From contig JAAGOF010000220.1 of NCBI GenBank assembly GCA_010645155.1, positions 1,225,477 to 1,289,476 of the forward strand: DNA of 64,000 nucleotides, given 5' to 3'. Positions within the stretch are counted from its first letter, which is position 1, and the number at the start of each line of letters is the position of its first letter. A program made the position numbers and the translations under genes. The notes beneath the pieces were generated by a model, which was not told the origin of the DNA, did not search any database, and worked only from the letters and a program-made list of their open reading frames with translations. The DNA comes from Tigriopus japonicus. Its lineage: Eukaryota; Arthropoda; Copepoda; Harpacticoida; Harpacticidae. Shown piece after piece: positions 32,142 through 43,110 of the stretch.

Positions 32142-32566
32142 TCGTCCTGGGGTCGATACCGCTACACGATTTACTGGAGCACATAGCATAACAACTCGGT
32201 CATAAAAATGGTATGTAAAATCAAGTCCTGTCACTGTGCCTTGCAATTCTTCTCACAAATATTTACATGTTAGCTAATACGTACATTTTGGTAATTTGTT
32301 TACAATCTTTTTAAGTGGAATGACCTTGAGAACTTCCAAGAAAGTGGAAATCGGGCAAGATACAAATCAAATGGCAGTATTTCCATAAGGAAGAAAATTG
32401 AAAAATCCAGTTTTTAATGAATAGGAAATGGCTCCAAATTTGAGAAACTCAATGACTTTTTCTCTTTTCAATAAGGTTTTCAATTTTTTGTTCGATATAA
32501 TTCAATTTTAAAAAGTTTTGGCTCAAAAATCATCAATTTAAAATCCAGTCTCTGGTTATTATATCA

Positions 32567-33808
32567 TCAAAACAGGGTGTTTTTGACAGATAGACCAAAA
32601 ACAGCCAATTCATTGATCTGAAAATACGGTCGTTCTGGGGTGTTATGAAAAGTTACATACTGCCCCAAAATCAGTTTTGGGCAGGTCACACCATTTAATT
32701 GGGAGGGGTGTTGCTGAAAGGGGTAAACTCCGCAGAGTGTTCTTTCACTCGTGTCCAATTCAATACCTTCCCGTGGTTCAGGGCCACCAATCCAAACGTG
32801 GACCATTTGATTTTTGTGCCAAGAGTTGTACATTCTACCCAGGAACAAAGCACTGTAGATCCAAAACTCTTTGCCAAGATCAACCGAAATCCATTCCCCG
32901 TTTGACATCTTGCTACCTGAATGCCAGAAATTTTGATCTTGAAACGGGTTTCCATCCACAGCCAAACTTGACCGGTATCGGTACCAAAGGGTTGAACTGA
33001 CTAAAACCCTCTTGCCAGTAGCCAAGTTGACACCAAGGTATTGACAAAAGTACTTGGAAATGCGCTCACCAAGTGCGATGCTTTCATACATTTTGTTGGT
33101 TGGATTAATCGTGGCGACTTGGCGGGCTGCATTTGAGAAGATCCAGTTTTGACATTTGGGGCATTTTGAGACATCCTCTCCTTCAGTCCACACAATTTTG
33201 CCACAGGTCCAAACTAAGGACTTGGGTCCGTTACTTAAATATTCTTCTGCTATGGAAATAAACCGAGGAGATGACCGATCGTTAGACAAAATCGACATTT
33301 GATCCACAAACTCATTTGTTTCTTCCATAGGTAAAATACCACCCCAAGCTAAACATTTGAGCATGGCATCGTCGTAGGTGTCGTTGGAGCGAACTTCTTT
33401 AAAAAAAACAGAGTCAGAACCAATGGTTATTGATAAATTGAAACCAGCTTCCAAAGCTTTGTTTTTTATGGTCAAGTGGTTCCTTTGGTCCGAAGTGTGA
33501 ATAACATTGTTAGTTGTTGTTATAGTTTTTAAGAACATGTTGGGAATATGTTCAATTGTTGGCGCTAGTTCCCCTTTGTTGACGAAAATACAGCTAACAT
33601 CTTCAAATGATTCACTCCCGTTTAATCCATGAGATCGATGTTTGCTGCCCGTATAAAGATACCGAATGCAATTCCCATCAATGTGACACATGATTGCACA
33701 CATTGTTTCCGCCATTTTGAATATTCCATTTTTGTTATTGTGGGATAGCGTAAAAGGGCATGTATAAAGAAAAATGAATGCAAACGTGAACAAATGAATG
33801 ACTTTCAT
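32567..33808 (-). CDS. secreted PAN / C-type lectin-like / F5/8-type C domain protein (paralogue 2)
   Basis: From the ATG at 33808 the protein is 413 residues, exactly the length of paralogue 1, and it opens with the signal peptide MKVIHLFTFAFIFLYTCPFTLS. The frame is open 33 codons further upstream, but that extension lacks signal-peptide character and lies in the homologous non-coding leader of paralogue 1, so I reject it. The domain order and all cysteines match paralogue 1 (AETMCAIMCHIDGNC, CLAWGGILP, CPKCQNWIF, KYFCQYLG, NLATGKRVLVSST, GEWISVDLGKEFWI). It is the closest paralogue of gene 1 by eye, including upstream DNA. A predicted secreted glycan- or surface-binding protein; the ligand is unknown. 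Confidence 0.85.
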   Translation of the reverse strand: MKVIHLFTFAFIFLYTCPFTLSHNNKNGIFKMAETMCAIMCHIDGNCIRYLYTGSKHRSHGLNGSESFEDVSCIFVNKGELAPTIEHIPNMFLKTITTTNNVIHTSDQRNHLTIKNKALEAGFNLSITIGSDSVFFKEVRSNDTYDDAMLKCLAWGGILPMEETNEFVDQMSILSNDRSSPRFISIAEEYLSNGPKSLVWTCGKIVWTEGEDVSKCPKCQNWIFSNAARQVATINPTNKMYESIALGERISKYFCQYLGVNLATGKRVLVSSTLWYRYRSSLAVDGNPFQDQNFWHSGSKMSNGEWISVDLGKEFWIYSALFLGRMYNSWHKNQMVHVWIGGPEPREGIELDTSERTLCGVYPFQQHPSQLNGVTCPKLILGQYVTFHNTPERPYFQINELAVFGLSVKNTLF

Positions 33809-33863
33809 TGTCCAAAAGTATACTAAAGGCCAGAATCCGAGTTCGCACGGTTTTGCAGAGTAA

Positions 33864-33876
33864 TGCAAGATTGCAC
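33864..33876 (-). promoter_or_regulatory. palindromic upstream element of lectin gene 2
   Basis: Read on the coding strand: GTGCAATCTTGCA, 56 bp before the start codon. It sits in a ~200-bp stretch also conserved with gene 1, which includes GTGTTTATCGATTA and CCATTCAG(T/C)G. Confidence 0.5.
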
Positions 33877-34034
33877 AAAGGCTTGACAAAAGTTGTTGAA
33901 GTTGCACCTCAAAAATATAAGCACTGAATGGTTGGAGTAGTTAATCGATAAACACATGTCAAAACTACTGCTTTTCGTCCGTTTCAGACATGCAGCGTTT
34001 TCCAGTAATTTTCGCATCTTCAAATTTTATTGTT

Positions 34035-35110
34035 CAGGGTGGCCCAGTTCTCGGGTGATATTTTTGAATTGCCGTAACTGTGCCATTTTTTAAATATTTT
34101 TACGTATTTTAGCTCAAAGTAAGGCACAAAATGGGCTTTTTCAAGTAACTAAACATTGCTGCCGCTCACCAAGGGTTCATAAGGGCGAGGTTGGTTGAGC
34201 CCGAGGCCAGCCCGAGTTCCAAAGAATCCGGATGTCCGTATGCAGGCGTCTATTGGCTGATTAATTATCAATTTTGGAATTAGGGTAACTAAACGGTTCC
34301 AATGGTACCCAAAACATTTCTGTCCGAGCAAGTTGAAGGTTTCGAGTAAGGCCGACTAAAAACGTATTTTTGAGGGTAAGAAGTATAAAAATGAAAAATA
34401 TTTTTGTTGCCGGCACGTGTAGAAGGTTAGCATTGTTGATTAATCTATTCGTCTTGAATTTCTAGATCAAAATACCTTTCAAATGGATATGAAGTTTTAC
34501 ATCAATTCTTGGACTCCTGTTTTTGAAACAGCCCATTGAATGGAAAAAGCTCAGTTTGTTAGATTCTGCAAGTCCATTGGCTTCTCTGACAATAAAAAGT
34601 TAACCAAATGTTAGCATAACCATCTGTGGACGTTACACAAGCATAGCCCATGTAATGAATGAGCAAAATCATACCGATTGTGCTTTTAAAATGCCTACTT
34701 TTAAAGAAATGACCCCTTTGAATGGAAGATGGCGTTTTTGTAGCTTCAATTTAAAAGTTCGTAACCGGTTTGTGACGTTTACTTGAAAGAACCTATAACT
34801 TTGAAAACGCATTTTGTTTAATTCTGACCACGTTTTTGCTCAAGTTTGGCAGGAAATATGTTATTTGGCATAAAAAGTCACTCAAAAAAAACTACCTTTA
34901 GCGCCAATGTATTTTTTGGTTAGTCTAACTGAGATTGATTCACTTTGATGGATTACGGCGTCAATAAGAGGTTTCAGGCCTCAGTAATATTCTCTTTCAA
35001 CACTTTAACATTTGGCAAGGAGGACGGTATTACTTTGAGTTAAAATACGTTAAAATCTGTTTGAAAATGACACCCATTCCAAATCTTTATGTAAGAATCG
35101 GACCACCCTG
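34035..35110. mobile_element. possible Tc1/mariner-like non-autonomous element (CAGGGTGG ends)
   Basis: The left end CAGGGTGGCCCAGTTCT and the right end read inwards, CAGGGTGGTCCGATTCT, match at 14 of 17 positions. The interior has no transposase. CAGGGTGG termini are common in Tc1/mariner-related elements; a clear TA duplication is not visible. A similar end occurs alone at about 5626. Confidence 0.45.
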
Positions 35111-35502
35111 TATATATGTCTATCTTTTTTACGATTCAGTTGACACAGTGTTGGTCCAAACCAAGCATAAATTTGAGTAATTTACATCAAGATTATTTGG
35201 TCAAAAATGTAACTTAATACATAAACTTTGCTAAAAACGTAATTGATAACTAGGGCCCGGAAAAATTTTCTTAAAGCATAATTTTTCAAAAAATAATTGT
35301 CCATTTTTCCTCGATTCTGTTAATATATTGACTGTTTCAAGGAAAAACTATATATTTTCTCGAATATTTAAGTCAGAAAAAATATTTCAGGCAAAATTAA
35401 GGCAAAAGTTGAGGAAAATAAAAGAATGACCAATGCTCACTAGGGCTTACCCAAAATGAACCCATAATACAAAAATCTCTCTACAAAATGGAATTTGTAC
35501 TG
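35111..35502. other. AT-rich spacer, nothing recognised
   Basis: No supported gene or second repeat copy. Confidence 0.3.
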
Positions 35503-35632
35503 TGTGGCGTGCTCGCTCTTGAGCAACTGCGTTGCTTGCGACCCCCCCCCCCTGCTATGTGTATAAAGATGCATGTAGGAGAATAGAACCAGTATTGAAG
35601 TATCTACTCTACTCACTCTACGTTGAGTGTCT
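35503..35632 (+). repeat. LTR fragment of a second LTR retrotransposon
   Basis: TGTGGCGTGCTCGCTCTTG... to ...CTCTACGTTGAGTG matches the split LTR at 37768-37843 plus 38545-38640. This copy is preceded by unrelated DNA and is interrupted at its right side by the inverted-repeat element that starts near 35631. Confidence 0.6.
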
Positions 35633-37262
35633 TGGCTTTTTTCTACCTACACTTTATTTAGGGGTTGTGTGATAAGAAATCATTGATGTACCATCCGTGT
35701 AAAAAGTCCCGTTAATTCACCAAATTTTTAGTTAGTGCAAAAATTAATCAGTCATTTCTGATCTTTTGAGAGTAGTAAGTAGAAGAGAAAGATTTGATAC
35801 TTGTTTTTCTGGAAACTTCTCATATAGGCAATGGCTGAAAGGTCAGTTGTCATTGTGTACCACTTCCTATTGAGGAAAATGGAAAACAGTTCTTTCTAAT
35901 GTTGTTAAAATGAAATGCAAGGCAATGAAATGTAATTTCAACTTTCACCATCATGACTTCCTGCAAACCCTTATTTGAACCCTCTTGGCTTCATGATAAT
36001 TTTTTTGGGGTGGATTTTTTCATTGCTGCTACAAAGAATGGGATTCCCTGAAAGGAAAGTTAATGATTAATATAGTTTATATAATTCACATTTATAAAAA
36101 TTTTGATCTACGCATGAGTTCCTGTTGGCAGATCTGTACAACCCTTGAATGGTGGGCTGGTCATGAATAGTATTTAAAATTTGTCCAATTCTGCCCTAAG
36201 AGAATTTTTAAGAGATTCAAACAGACCAAATATGCCAAATCACACCAACATCACATGGAAATGCTTCATATGACTTGAGGACCCTGCATTATTATCTCAC
36301 TTGCAATTTCTGGAGGTTGCCTACATAATTCTTTAGAAAGTAAATTTAGAAGCACTTGGAAGCTCTTAGAATAAGTTCAAATTCTTAGGGTTCAAATATG
36401 GATTGATTGAGTTAGCATCTTTCATGTTACATTAGTTAAATACAGACCAAATAAGGCATTCTAAAGTATAACCAAGCAACCTTAGAAATTTTGTATTGTG
36501 AAATGATATTTAAGACTTTGGAAGCGTTCATTGCAACTACCTAAGCCAAGAAGACCAGCTCCAGTGTGAACCATTCACTTTTGTGCGGCAGTTGGCCAAC
36601 GTAGATGACATTGAGGGTTCTTGGAAGTTATTAGAGATATAATAGTTCATAATCATCCAAATAAATGTTCTGATTATTCTTAAGGTCTGGATTCTACTCA
36701 AGAAGTTTTGAGCCAATACAACGGAGCAAATTGATGATCAATGAGTAGAAAGTTAATTTGAGGGAAGGATGTACAACCCTATTGACTTGAACCATGCTCT
36801 TCTAGCACTTCAGAACCCAAACACTTCAAAAAACAAAATAAGAAGCAAATGGGGTGTAAATCAGGTCTGGAGGGAGGCCATGGTGGTGACAGTTACAATA
36901 ATACTGAGTATATTCCCATTTTATTTTCACAGCATAGAAATAAATATCTTCCATTTTCCTAAATCAATGGAAGGCCACATCCAGACAAGAGATTCCAGAT
37001 GTTCATAGTTAGTAGAATTAGCTCACAGGGACAAAAGGAACTTTAAGTTACTTCCAAGATGAGAGGGAAAACATAAATTTTTAGACAAAAACACATAATT
37101 TATCCTTCTTTTCTACTTACTACTCAAATAAATCAGTAGTGGCTAAAATATTTTTAAGCAAAATGTCAAGGAATTGAAAAGATTTTTTCAGAAGGACGGA
37201 ACACCAATGATTTCTTTCACGCAACCCCTAAATAAAGTGTAGGTAGAAAAAAGCCAAGAGTT
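35631..37262. mobile_element. inverted-repeat element, ~1.6 kb
   Basis: CTTGGCTTTTTTCTACCTAC... (35631-35693) is repeated in reverse at 37200-37262 with few differences. No target duplication is evident. The interior is AT-rich, carries no transposase and includes a LINE family A tail. Confidence 0.55.
36010..36204 (-). mobile_element. LINE family A 3' end
   Basis: Homologous to the 3' untranslated end at 9967-10160 and 41230-41375 (GGGATTCCCTG..., TCTGCCAACAGGAACTC on the minus strand). Only the tail is present. Confidence 0.65.
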
Positions 37263-37389
37263 CGGGTCGAGTTCCGAGATCGATGGGTCAGGCAGGTGGA
37301 TTCCCAACGTTGGGGGCCAGGAGTGTCCAGAGTCATCATGGATTGTTGGGTCGTTATGCGCCCAGAGTCAGCCGGGATTGGTAGGTTGG

Positions 37390-37690
37390 GAATCTCCCAG
37401 TGGATCGCCTGGTGGACTTGGAGTCTCCCAGTGGGTCGACTGGTGGCCTGAGAGAGTCGCCCAGTGGATCACCTGGTGGGCTGAGAGAGTTCCCCAATGG
37501 ATCGCCTGGGGGGCTGAGAGAGTCGCCCAGTGATCACCTGGTGGGCTGAGAGAGTTGCCCAGTGGATCGCCTGGTGGGCTGAGAAAGTCACCCAGTGGAT
37601 CGCCTGGTGGGCTGAGAGAGTCGCCCAGTGGATCGCCTGGTGGGCTGAGAGAGTCGCCCAGTGGATCGCCTGGTGGGCTGACAGAGTCGC
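37390..37690. repeat. 33-bp minisatellite inside a retrotransposon 3' region
   Basis: About nine imperfect copies of a 33-bp unit (GAGAGAGTCGCCCAGTGG...). Since 33 is a multiple of three it would encode an 11-residue repeat ESPSGSPGGLR on the plus strand in one frame, but one unit is a base short and the frame is broken. It lies directly upstream of a purine tract and LTR start, so it was probably the 3' end of the element's coding or leader region. Confidence 0.75.
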
Positions 37691-37756
37691 CCAGATGGAT
37701 TAGTGATCCACCGAGATGAATCGGTGGGCCGTTTTTGTTTCGTGAGATCTTCGATC

Positions 37757-37843
37757 TGGGGGGAAGGTGTGGCGTGCTCGCTCTTGAGCAACTGCGTTGC
37801 TCACTACACTTCCCCCCTGCTATGTATATATAGATGTATGTAG
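37757..37843 (+). repeat. purine tract and first part of an LTR
   Basis: CTGGGGGGAAGG directly precedes TGTGGCGTGCTCGCTC at 37768, the classic purine-tract/3' LTR junction. The LTR is broken at 37843 by the hAT element and resumes after 38545 with ATGTAGGAGAATAGAACC, matching the uninterrupted copy at 35503-35632. Confidence 0.7.
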
Positions 37844-38552
37844 TAAAGGCTTTATATACAAAGAAGGGTAAAGGTCTAGAATCGAAGGTCTTCTTAGATT
37901 AGAGGGTTTCTCGGGATCCAAGTTCTGATTGGTCAATCAACACCTTGCGGCAGCGTGACTAAATGCGGCATGTCTTGAAAGCTATTGTCCCAGGAAAATT
38001 GCGATTAAATGGCTTTCAATCCAATAGAAACATGTTTCAGATACAAATTACCATGTTAAAACATAAAGAAATTTCAACATTCTGTAGCATTTTTTTTCTT
38101 TTCCTCACAGAAAGTCCAGAAACACCAATTTGGAAATGGCATGCAAAGTGCCACCCTTTGTTCAGCAACTGAGATCCCCTGTCTTTTCCTTGCCCTCCCA
38201 ATCTCATGTGGAGTACAGATCATCAGGGTGTCCAAAAAAAGAAAGGGGTTGACTCTTTCCACTTTTTCATACAATCTCATGTCTAAAACTTCATAAATTA
38301 GTAGGGGCCTCTCTTTTTTAGTCACGTGAAACATTCAATATGTTAATCTTGATTTAGAAGCCACGAATTGGTGATTCTTTTAGGCCTGAAAGCTTCCAAG
38401 ACAAGCTGCATCTAGTCACGTTGGCGCAAGGGGTTGCTTGACCAATCAGAACTTGGGTCCCGAGGAACCCTCTAATCAGAGAAGACCTTCGATTCCAGAC
38501 CTTCGATTCCAGACCTTTGCGATTCTTTGTATATAAAGCTTTTAGTATGTAG
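37836..38552. mobile_element. hAT-like non-autonomous element with ~140-bp inverted repeats, inserted in an LTR
   Basis: The element proper is 37844-38544 (701 bp). GTATGTAG flanks it at 37836-37843 and 38545-38552, a perfect 8-bp duplication. The termini TAAAGGCTTTATATAC and TAAAAGCTTTATATAC fit YARNG. The inverted repeats continue about 140 bp (..CAAGTTCTGATTGGTCAA..). No transposase. The intact LTR at 35503-35632 lacks it, so it shows the empty site. Confidence 0.92.
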
Positions 38553-38652
38553 GAGAATAGAACCAACATTGAAGTAACTACTCTACTCACTCTACGTTGA
38601 GTGGCCTCGCAACTACTCTTCGTGCTGTCACAACTGTCACAACTGTCATACA
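38553..38652 (+). repeat. second part of the split LTR
   Basis: Continues the LTR of 37768-37843 after the hAT insertion and ends near CTGTCATACA, after a short ACAACTGTC tandem repeat. Confidence 0.55.
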
Positions 38653-38949
38653 TAAAATTGCGCCATCCATTGAGCCAAATTGAACATTGTATTTTTAGAT
38701 CAATTACATGTCAAGTTTGCCTTCAAGCACGGCCAAATGTATAAAATTCACAAAAAAAAAAGAATTAGAAAATCAATGCACACAGGCAAAAATACCAAAT
38801 AATGGCGTTGTCAAAACAAAATTTCTCAAAAAGCGTTTTTTCAATTTTTAGTATTTAGGATAATTGTATTTAGGGCTTTTGAAGGAATTATATGTAGGAT
38901 ATTTTTTCATTTTTTTGCAAATAATTTTCCGGACCCTATTGATTTCACT

Positions 38950-39280
38950 AGGGCATTTAAAATGTGGCTTTGTTGTGCCTTTTCATGGAGCGAGAGCGTC
39001 CACAAGTGTGACGACCAACTCGCACTGTGCACTTGCAAAGACACAAACCTTGGCATAATTCAAGAAATTGTGCAAAATATTTGGCATTGACTTGTTCTAG
39101 CAATGTAATGATAGTTTAGCTACATCAAATACAAAATTATATTACAAGTTTGGCACATTTGCTTGAGAAATGCTGAATTTTGTCTCTTTTCAAGTGCATG
39201 CACAGTGCGAGCTAGCCGTGGCAGATGTCGACGCTCTAGCTCCATGAAAAGGCACAACAAAGCCACACTTCAATTGCCCT
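38950..39280. repeat. inverted repeat with ~95-bp arms
   Basis: GTGGCTTTGTTGTGCCTTTT and flanking sequence at about 38950-39045 recur in reverse at 39185-39280, with a ~140-bp spacer. The ends look like AGGGCA..., as in hAT-like elements, but no duplication flanks them. The transcript of such a locus would fold into a long hairpin. Confidence 0.6.
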
Positions 39281-39989
39281 CTTACCTGCAATTGAAACTA
39301 CAAGAACTCGCTATTTCTGATCGTGAAAAGGTGAAGAAGGCAACAGAAGAGGGAATATCAAACATTTATGCTCGTCATCGTGTTTTTTTGTTAGACTTGA
39401 TGAAGTGAAGCAATACGTATGTGGGTTTTATACAAGGCCCATCATAATACAGAATAATCTCATTTATGCAACTTTTCTGTCAGCGGCAAAATGTTGCTTA
39501 TATCGAGACTTTTCTAATGTTGAGACTCAAGAAAATTTGATCAAGAAACAATAAAAAATACAGGAAACTACTGGAGGAGTTTACCTCACCTTTATATAAC
39601 TTTGTAAGCTTATTTTTATTATAAAACATCTGATAATGACTCAAAAACTTAGCTTCTAAAAAGTAGTCATTAAAACACACAAATTGACATTACAAATAAA
39701 TTCATATCTACACTACAAAGCTTAAAAACTTGTTTCAATTGCAGCTTGACAGATGAAATGAAAGAAAAAAGTACAATTTTGCCTTCATGATTGTTACATT
39801 ATTAAACCTTTACGGGGACAAACAACTTTTTAAAACATTTGAACCTCCCTGGCTTTCATAATGATGAAGTGTTTTGCTACTTTTTTTAAAATATCTCAAC
39901 TGCAAATCTTCTATTCTCAGTTTGACCTTAAATTAACTCAAATTTGAGAGACTTTCTTGGGATGACAAACACTCCCTTAGGTTGTTTAT
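39281..39989. other. AT-rich spacer, nothing recognised
   Basis: A frame at 39163-39408 (..LQLPSYLQLKLQELAISDREKVKKATEEG..) begins in the right arm of the inverted repeat and continues here; it shows no known domain. Nothing else is supported. Confidence 0.3.
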
Positions 39990-40172
39990 TTTTCATTAGG
40001 TTTTGCTTTGGCAGACACAGAGCGATTTCTCACAAGGGGTACTCCACAAGGTGGTATTCTCTCGCCACTGTCGTGGAATCTGACCTTTGATTCTGTCTTC
40101 GATGACCTTAACCAAGGACCTGTGCTCACTGTAGGCTTTGCGGACGATGCATGTCTACCTATAACGTGAATT
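39990..40172 (+). pseudogene. LINE reverse transcriptase fragment
   Basis: ERFLTRGTPQGGILSPLSWN, then LTVGFADDACLP. These are RT motifs B (TPQGG.LSP..WN) and C (FADD) of non-LTR elements of the I/R1/Jockey type. About 55 codons only; flanks are non-coding. Confidence 0.75.
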
Positions 40173-40989
40173 TGTCCGGATTCAATGGTTGCTCTGATGC
40201 AAAACCATGTTAACAAAATTATTTTTTTTATTAAGATTTTTATTTCGATTCGATTTTTGTTGATCCATGTGTCATGTGCCATTTTGATTGTGAATCTTTT
40301 TTTTTACGATTTACAATAAAATAGATTCCTTTCTCTGCTAATGTTTTAGTTTCTGTTGATATTTTGCTCTCTTTGCTGGCACAAATCTAAATCATACTCA
40401 AATATCACAACTCAACAAGCTGAATAGATTAGCTGTTATTTTTAGATTATGATCACATCAAGGTTGAATTAAGAAAAGATGCTTTGGTCAACTTGGCTTT
40501 TCGAAAGACATAAAGCAGTGTTGCCATATAGGTTGAAAATCAGAGGTTATGCGCCCTATAAATTAAAATTTCAATAGCTGAAAAAGTAAAAAAGAATACA
40601 TGAGAATGAAAGCGAAGCAAAATAAAAAATAGAATATATCTTTCAACAATAATGAACTTCAAACTTGACTCTCAAGTAAAAGGAAATATAATTGTCATTT
40701 CAAATTCTTTATTGGAAATGTTTGTCTGTTTATAAAAGAAACGCCACAAAAGCATAATGAAGTCATATCAAATGATGTTGATAAGTATAGTTCATTGATT
40801 AACCAATCTTGCAACTTTCAACACGTTTCCGTGCTTAAATAAAATTTCATTATATGGAAGCCCTGACGGAGAGCTCTAGGATGCGAAAAACATGTTCCAA
40901 GTCGGAGGCGTGACACGATTGTAGCTCAAATGCGATGTAACTCACATAAGTGCCCTTAAAATGCGACAAAACACGTGTCGTGTAACTGC
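40173..40989. other. AT-rich spacer, nothing recognised
   Basis: No supported gene. The last ~130 bases are less AT-rich and may be more of the adjacent LINE. Confidence 0.3.
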
Positions 40990-41375
40990 AGCATAACCCA
41001 GGCTTTGAGATCAGTTGTAGTGATCGTAGAGGTTTTACTTGCCTTTTGAGAGCACCTCCAAATCCCAAGGAATCGAGGCTAGTTCGATCAATGAAGTCCT
41101 CCTCTCTTCTTTATCGGGCTTCTTCATTGTTCAATTTGTTGCCCATTAGTCTTCGTCGGGAATGTGTAGGAGCTGATCCTCTAACACCATTTAAGGCAGG
41201 ATTGGACAAAATTTTAAATACTATTCCTGATCAACCCACTATTTAAGGGTTGTACAGATCTGCCAACAGTAACTCATTGGTAGATAACTCATATAAACAT
41301 GAATTATATAAACTATTTTAATTCATTTCCTCTCTTTACAGGGAATCCCAATCCTTGTAACGGTATTAAAAAATC
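40990..41375 (+). mobile_element. LINE family A, end of ORF2 and 3' tail
   Basis: Reads CSDRRGF, LRAPPNPKESRLVRSMKSSS, RASSLFNLLPISLRRE and ADPLTPFKAGLDKIL, nearly the same as the minus-strand continuation at 10350-10140. The 3' end GGGAATCCCAATCC...GGTATTAAAAAATCC is followed by a C run, A run and AAT repeats (to about 41430). Confidence 0.7.
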
Positions 41376-41739
41376 CACCCCCCCCCCCAAAAAAAAAATA
41401 ATGATAAGTAAAAATAATAATAATAATCTGACATTAAGAAACTGTAAATTAAAGTTGTTCCTCTTGGTTTCTTGAGCCTGAATCAAACTTCATAGTGTTT
41501 GGGAATTTCCAGAAAAACTTGATATTATTTTTTCAGTACCGTGTACCGCAATCATTAAAGGAAGCTTCCGCCTTTGCTGTTAAGAGAAAATGGGGAAAAT
41601 ATTCATCTAATCGGTATGTTCTCTTGACTTAGAAACGTGTTTTTATGCGCAGTATTGTGAATTTTTTGCCCTATGAAATGGTCGTTTCCTTTTTTTCTCC
41701 TAACAGTGTTAGGAACTTGACCTTTCCGGAGGCGATTTC

Positions 41740-42020
41740 TGGGCACATGGTGTCATTCCCTGTCAAGGAATTTTCATCATTTACCGCTACCCAACTGCAT
41801 TTGTACCGTCTGGGCATCGTCTCTTCATTTCTTTCATGTACACTGAAACGCATTCTAGTCAACTCAATTGTGATATCACAATTTTATTCATCTATTAATA
41901 CGTTTTAACCATTGACCTGTCATTTGATCATGTATATGACTGTACATGTATATATAATAATATATATTATATTTTTGACACGCCTGACATGACCAAGAGT
42001 CGCAATAAACATTATTATTC
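41740..42020 (+). mobile_element. LINE family B 3' end
   Basis: Shares TCATTTCTTTCATGTACACTG..., ..GATATCAC and the terminal GAGTCGCAATAAACATTATT with the copies at 5690, 23430 and 60175. It ends in an ATT-type tail, as in LINEs with microsatellite 3' ends. Confidence 0.6.
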
Positions 42021-42293
42021 TTTTCTTCTCTTTTTATCTTAAACTTGATCGCCATCTTCTGTAAGTCAATACTGCTTATCGCCTCCCGTGGTGTGCTGAA
42101 AACAAACTACAGGGAATTTACTAAACTTTAGTACATATTATATTTCAGCATATTCTTCTTCTTTTTTAATACATTCCTCCCATTGCTTTACCCGCTTATT
42201 GAAAGCCGCTACGTATATTTCCATGGTGACGGTCTTACAGACCCCGGCCCACTCCTCCTAGGCTGTATTGCTTGGAATGGAGGGGCCAGCCAA
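42021..42293. other. spacer, probably includes the mariner 3' part
   Basis: Moderately GC-rich DNA continuing from the mariner remnant; no inverted terminal repeat was identified. Confidence 0.3.
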
Positions 42294-43110
42294 TCATGTG
42301 GAGAAATACAAGAAGTCTACTGGGGGCAAATTAGGTGAATAGGGAGAATGGCAGATCAATTTTATAGATCTGGTAGCAATGAACTTCTTTGTGAGGTGTG
42401 CTGTGTGGAAGCTCCAATTGTCCATGTGCAAAAAGCATTCCTTTTTGGGCATGGTTGGCCTTTTGGCCTTGAATTTTTTCAAGAAAGTGGCCATGATATT
42501 GCATAAGTAGCTTGCATTGATCTTGGTTCCGGCCAGGACATAATGCTAGTTAATAAGTCCAATGTTGTTGAACCAGGCAATAGCCATTTGTTTTTTCCGA
42601 CTCTCCTGAATCTTAGCCTACTCGGGCCTCTTGGACCTCTTGGAATCCATTGTTTGTTGGATTTTTTTGTCTTAGGGGTGTAGAAGGTCACATTCGTTTA
42701 GTCGATGGTCACAATGGAATAAAGAAAGGCCTGACCTTCGTGAAATTTGGCATTAAAGAGCACCTATGCACATCTTGCGCACTCCTTGTTGTGATCATCT
42801 GTGAGTAGGTGAGGGACTCACCTTGTAGCCCATTTTACGAGGCCAAGGTCATCATCAAGCACTCTTCGGAGAGTTGTTTCTGAGGCGTCAAACTCCATGG
42901 AAATCTTGTTCATGCTCACATGCCTCTCTTCCTTCACATTTTACTTCACGGCCTCGAAGAAGTCCGCGATCCTCTTGGTGCATTGGTCACTTTAGTTGCG
43001 CTTGTTGGAGGGGTCTTTTTTAGCACTAACATCTCTCAAAATCCGGTAGATTTGGCTGAGGCTGAGGGAATAGCTCCAGTGAGCAGCCTTTAAAGTTTCA
43101 TAATATTCTC
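42294..43110 (-). pseudogene. mariner transposase (DD34D), decayed
   Basis: The minus strand reads, with five stops, SQIYRILRDVSAKKD, SMEFDASETTLRRVLDDDLG, ..PHLLTDDHNKE.., SIVTID, NVTFYTPKTKKSNKQWIPRG, then in a shifted frame MATFLKKFKAKRP, ECFLHMDNWSFHTAHLTKKF and CHSPYSPNLPPVDFLYF. By my count 34 residues separate the Asp of HMDN and the Asp of VDF, giving the DD34D signature of mariner proper. The first Asp is followed by a stop where Glu is usual. Confidence 0.75.

Noticed and set aside
33809..33907. N-terminal extension of lectin gene 2 (33 extra codons)
   Set aside because: It precedes a perfect signal peptide that aligns with the starts of paralogues 1 and 4, contains the conserved palindrome region, and corresponds to non-coding leader in gene 1.
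35503..38652. Single intact LTR retrotransposon between the two LTR copies
   Set aside because: The two LTRs are in the same orientation and a purine tract precedes the second, but no gag-pol lies between and no 5-bp duplication was found at the outer ends; treated as remnants.
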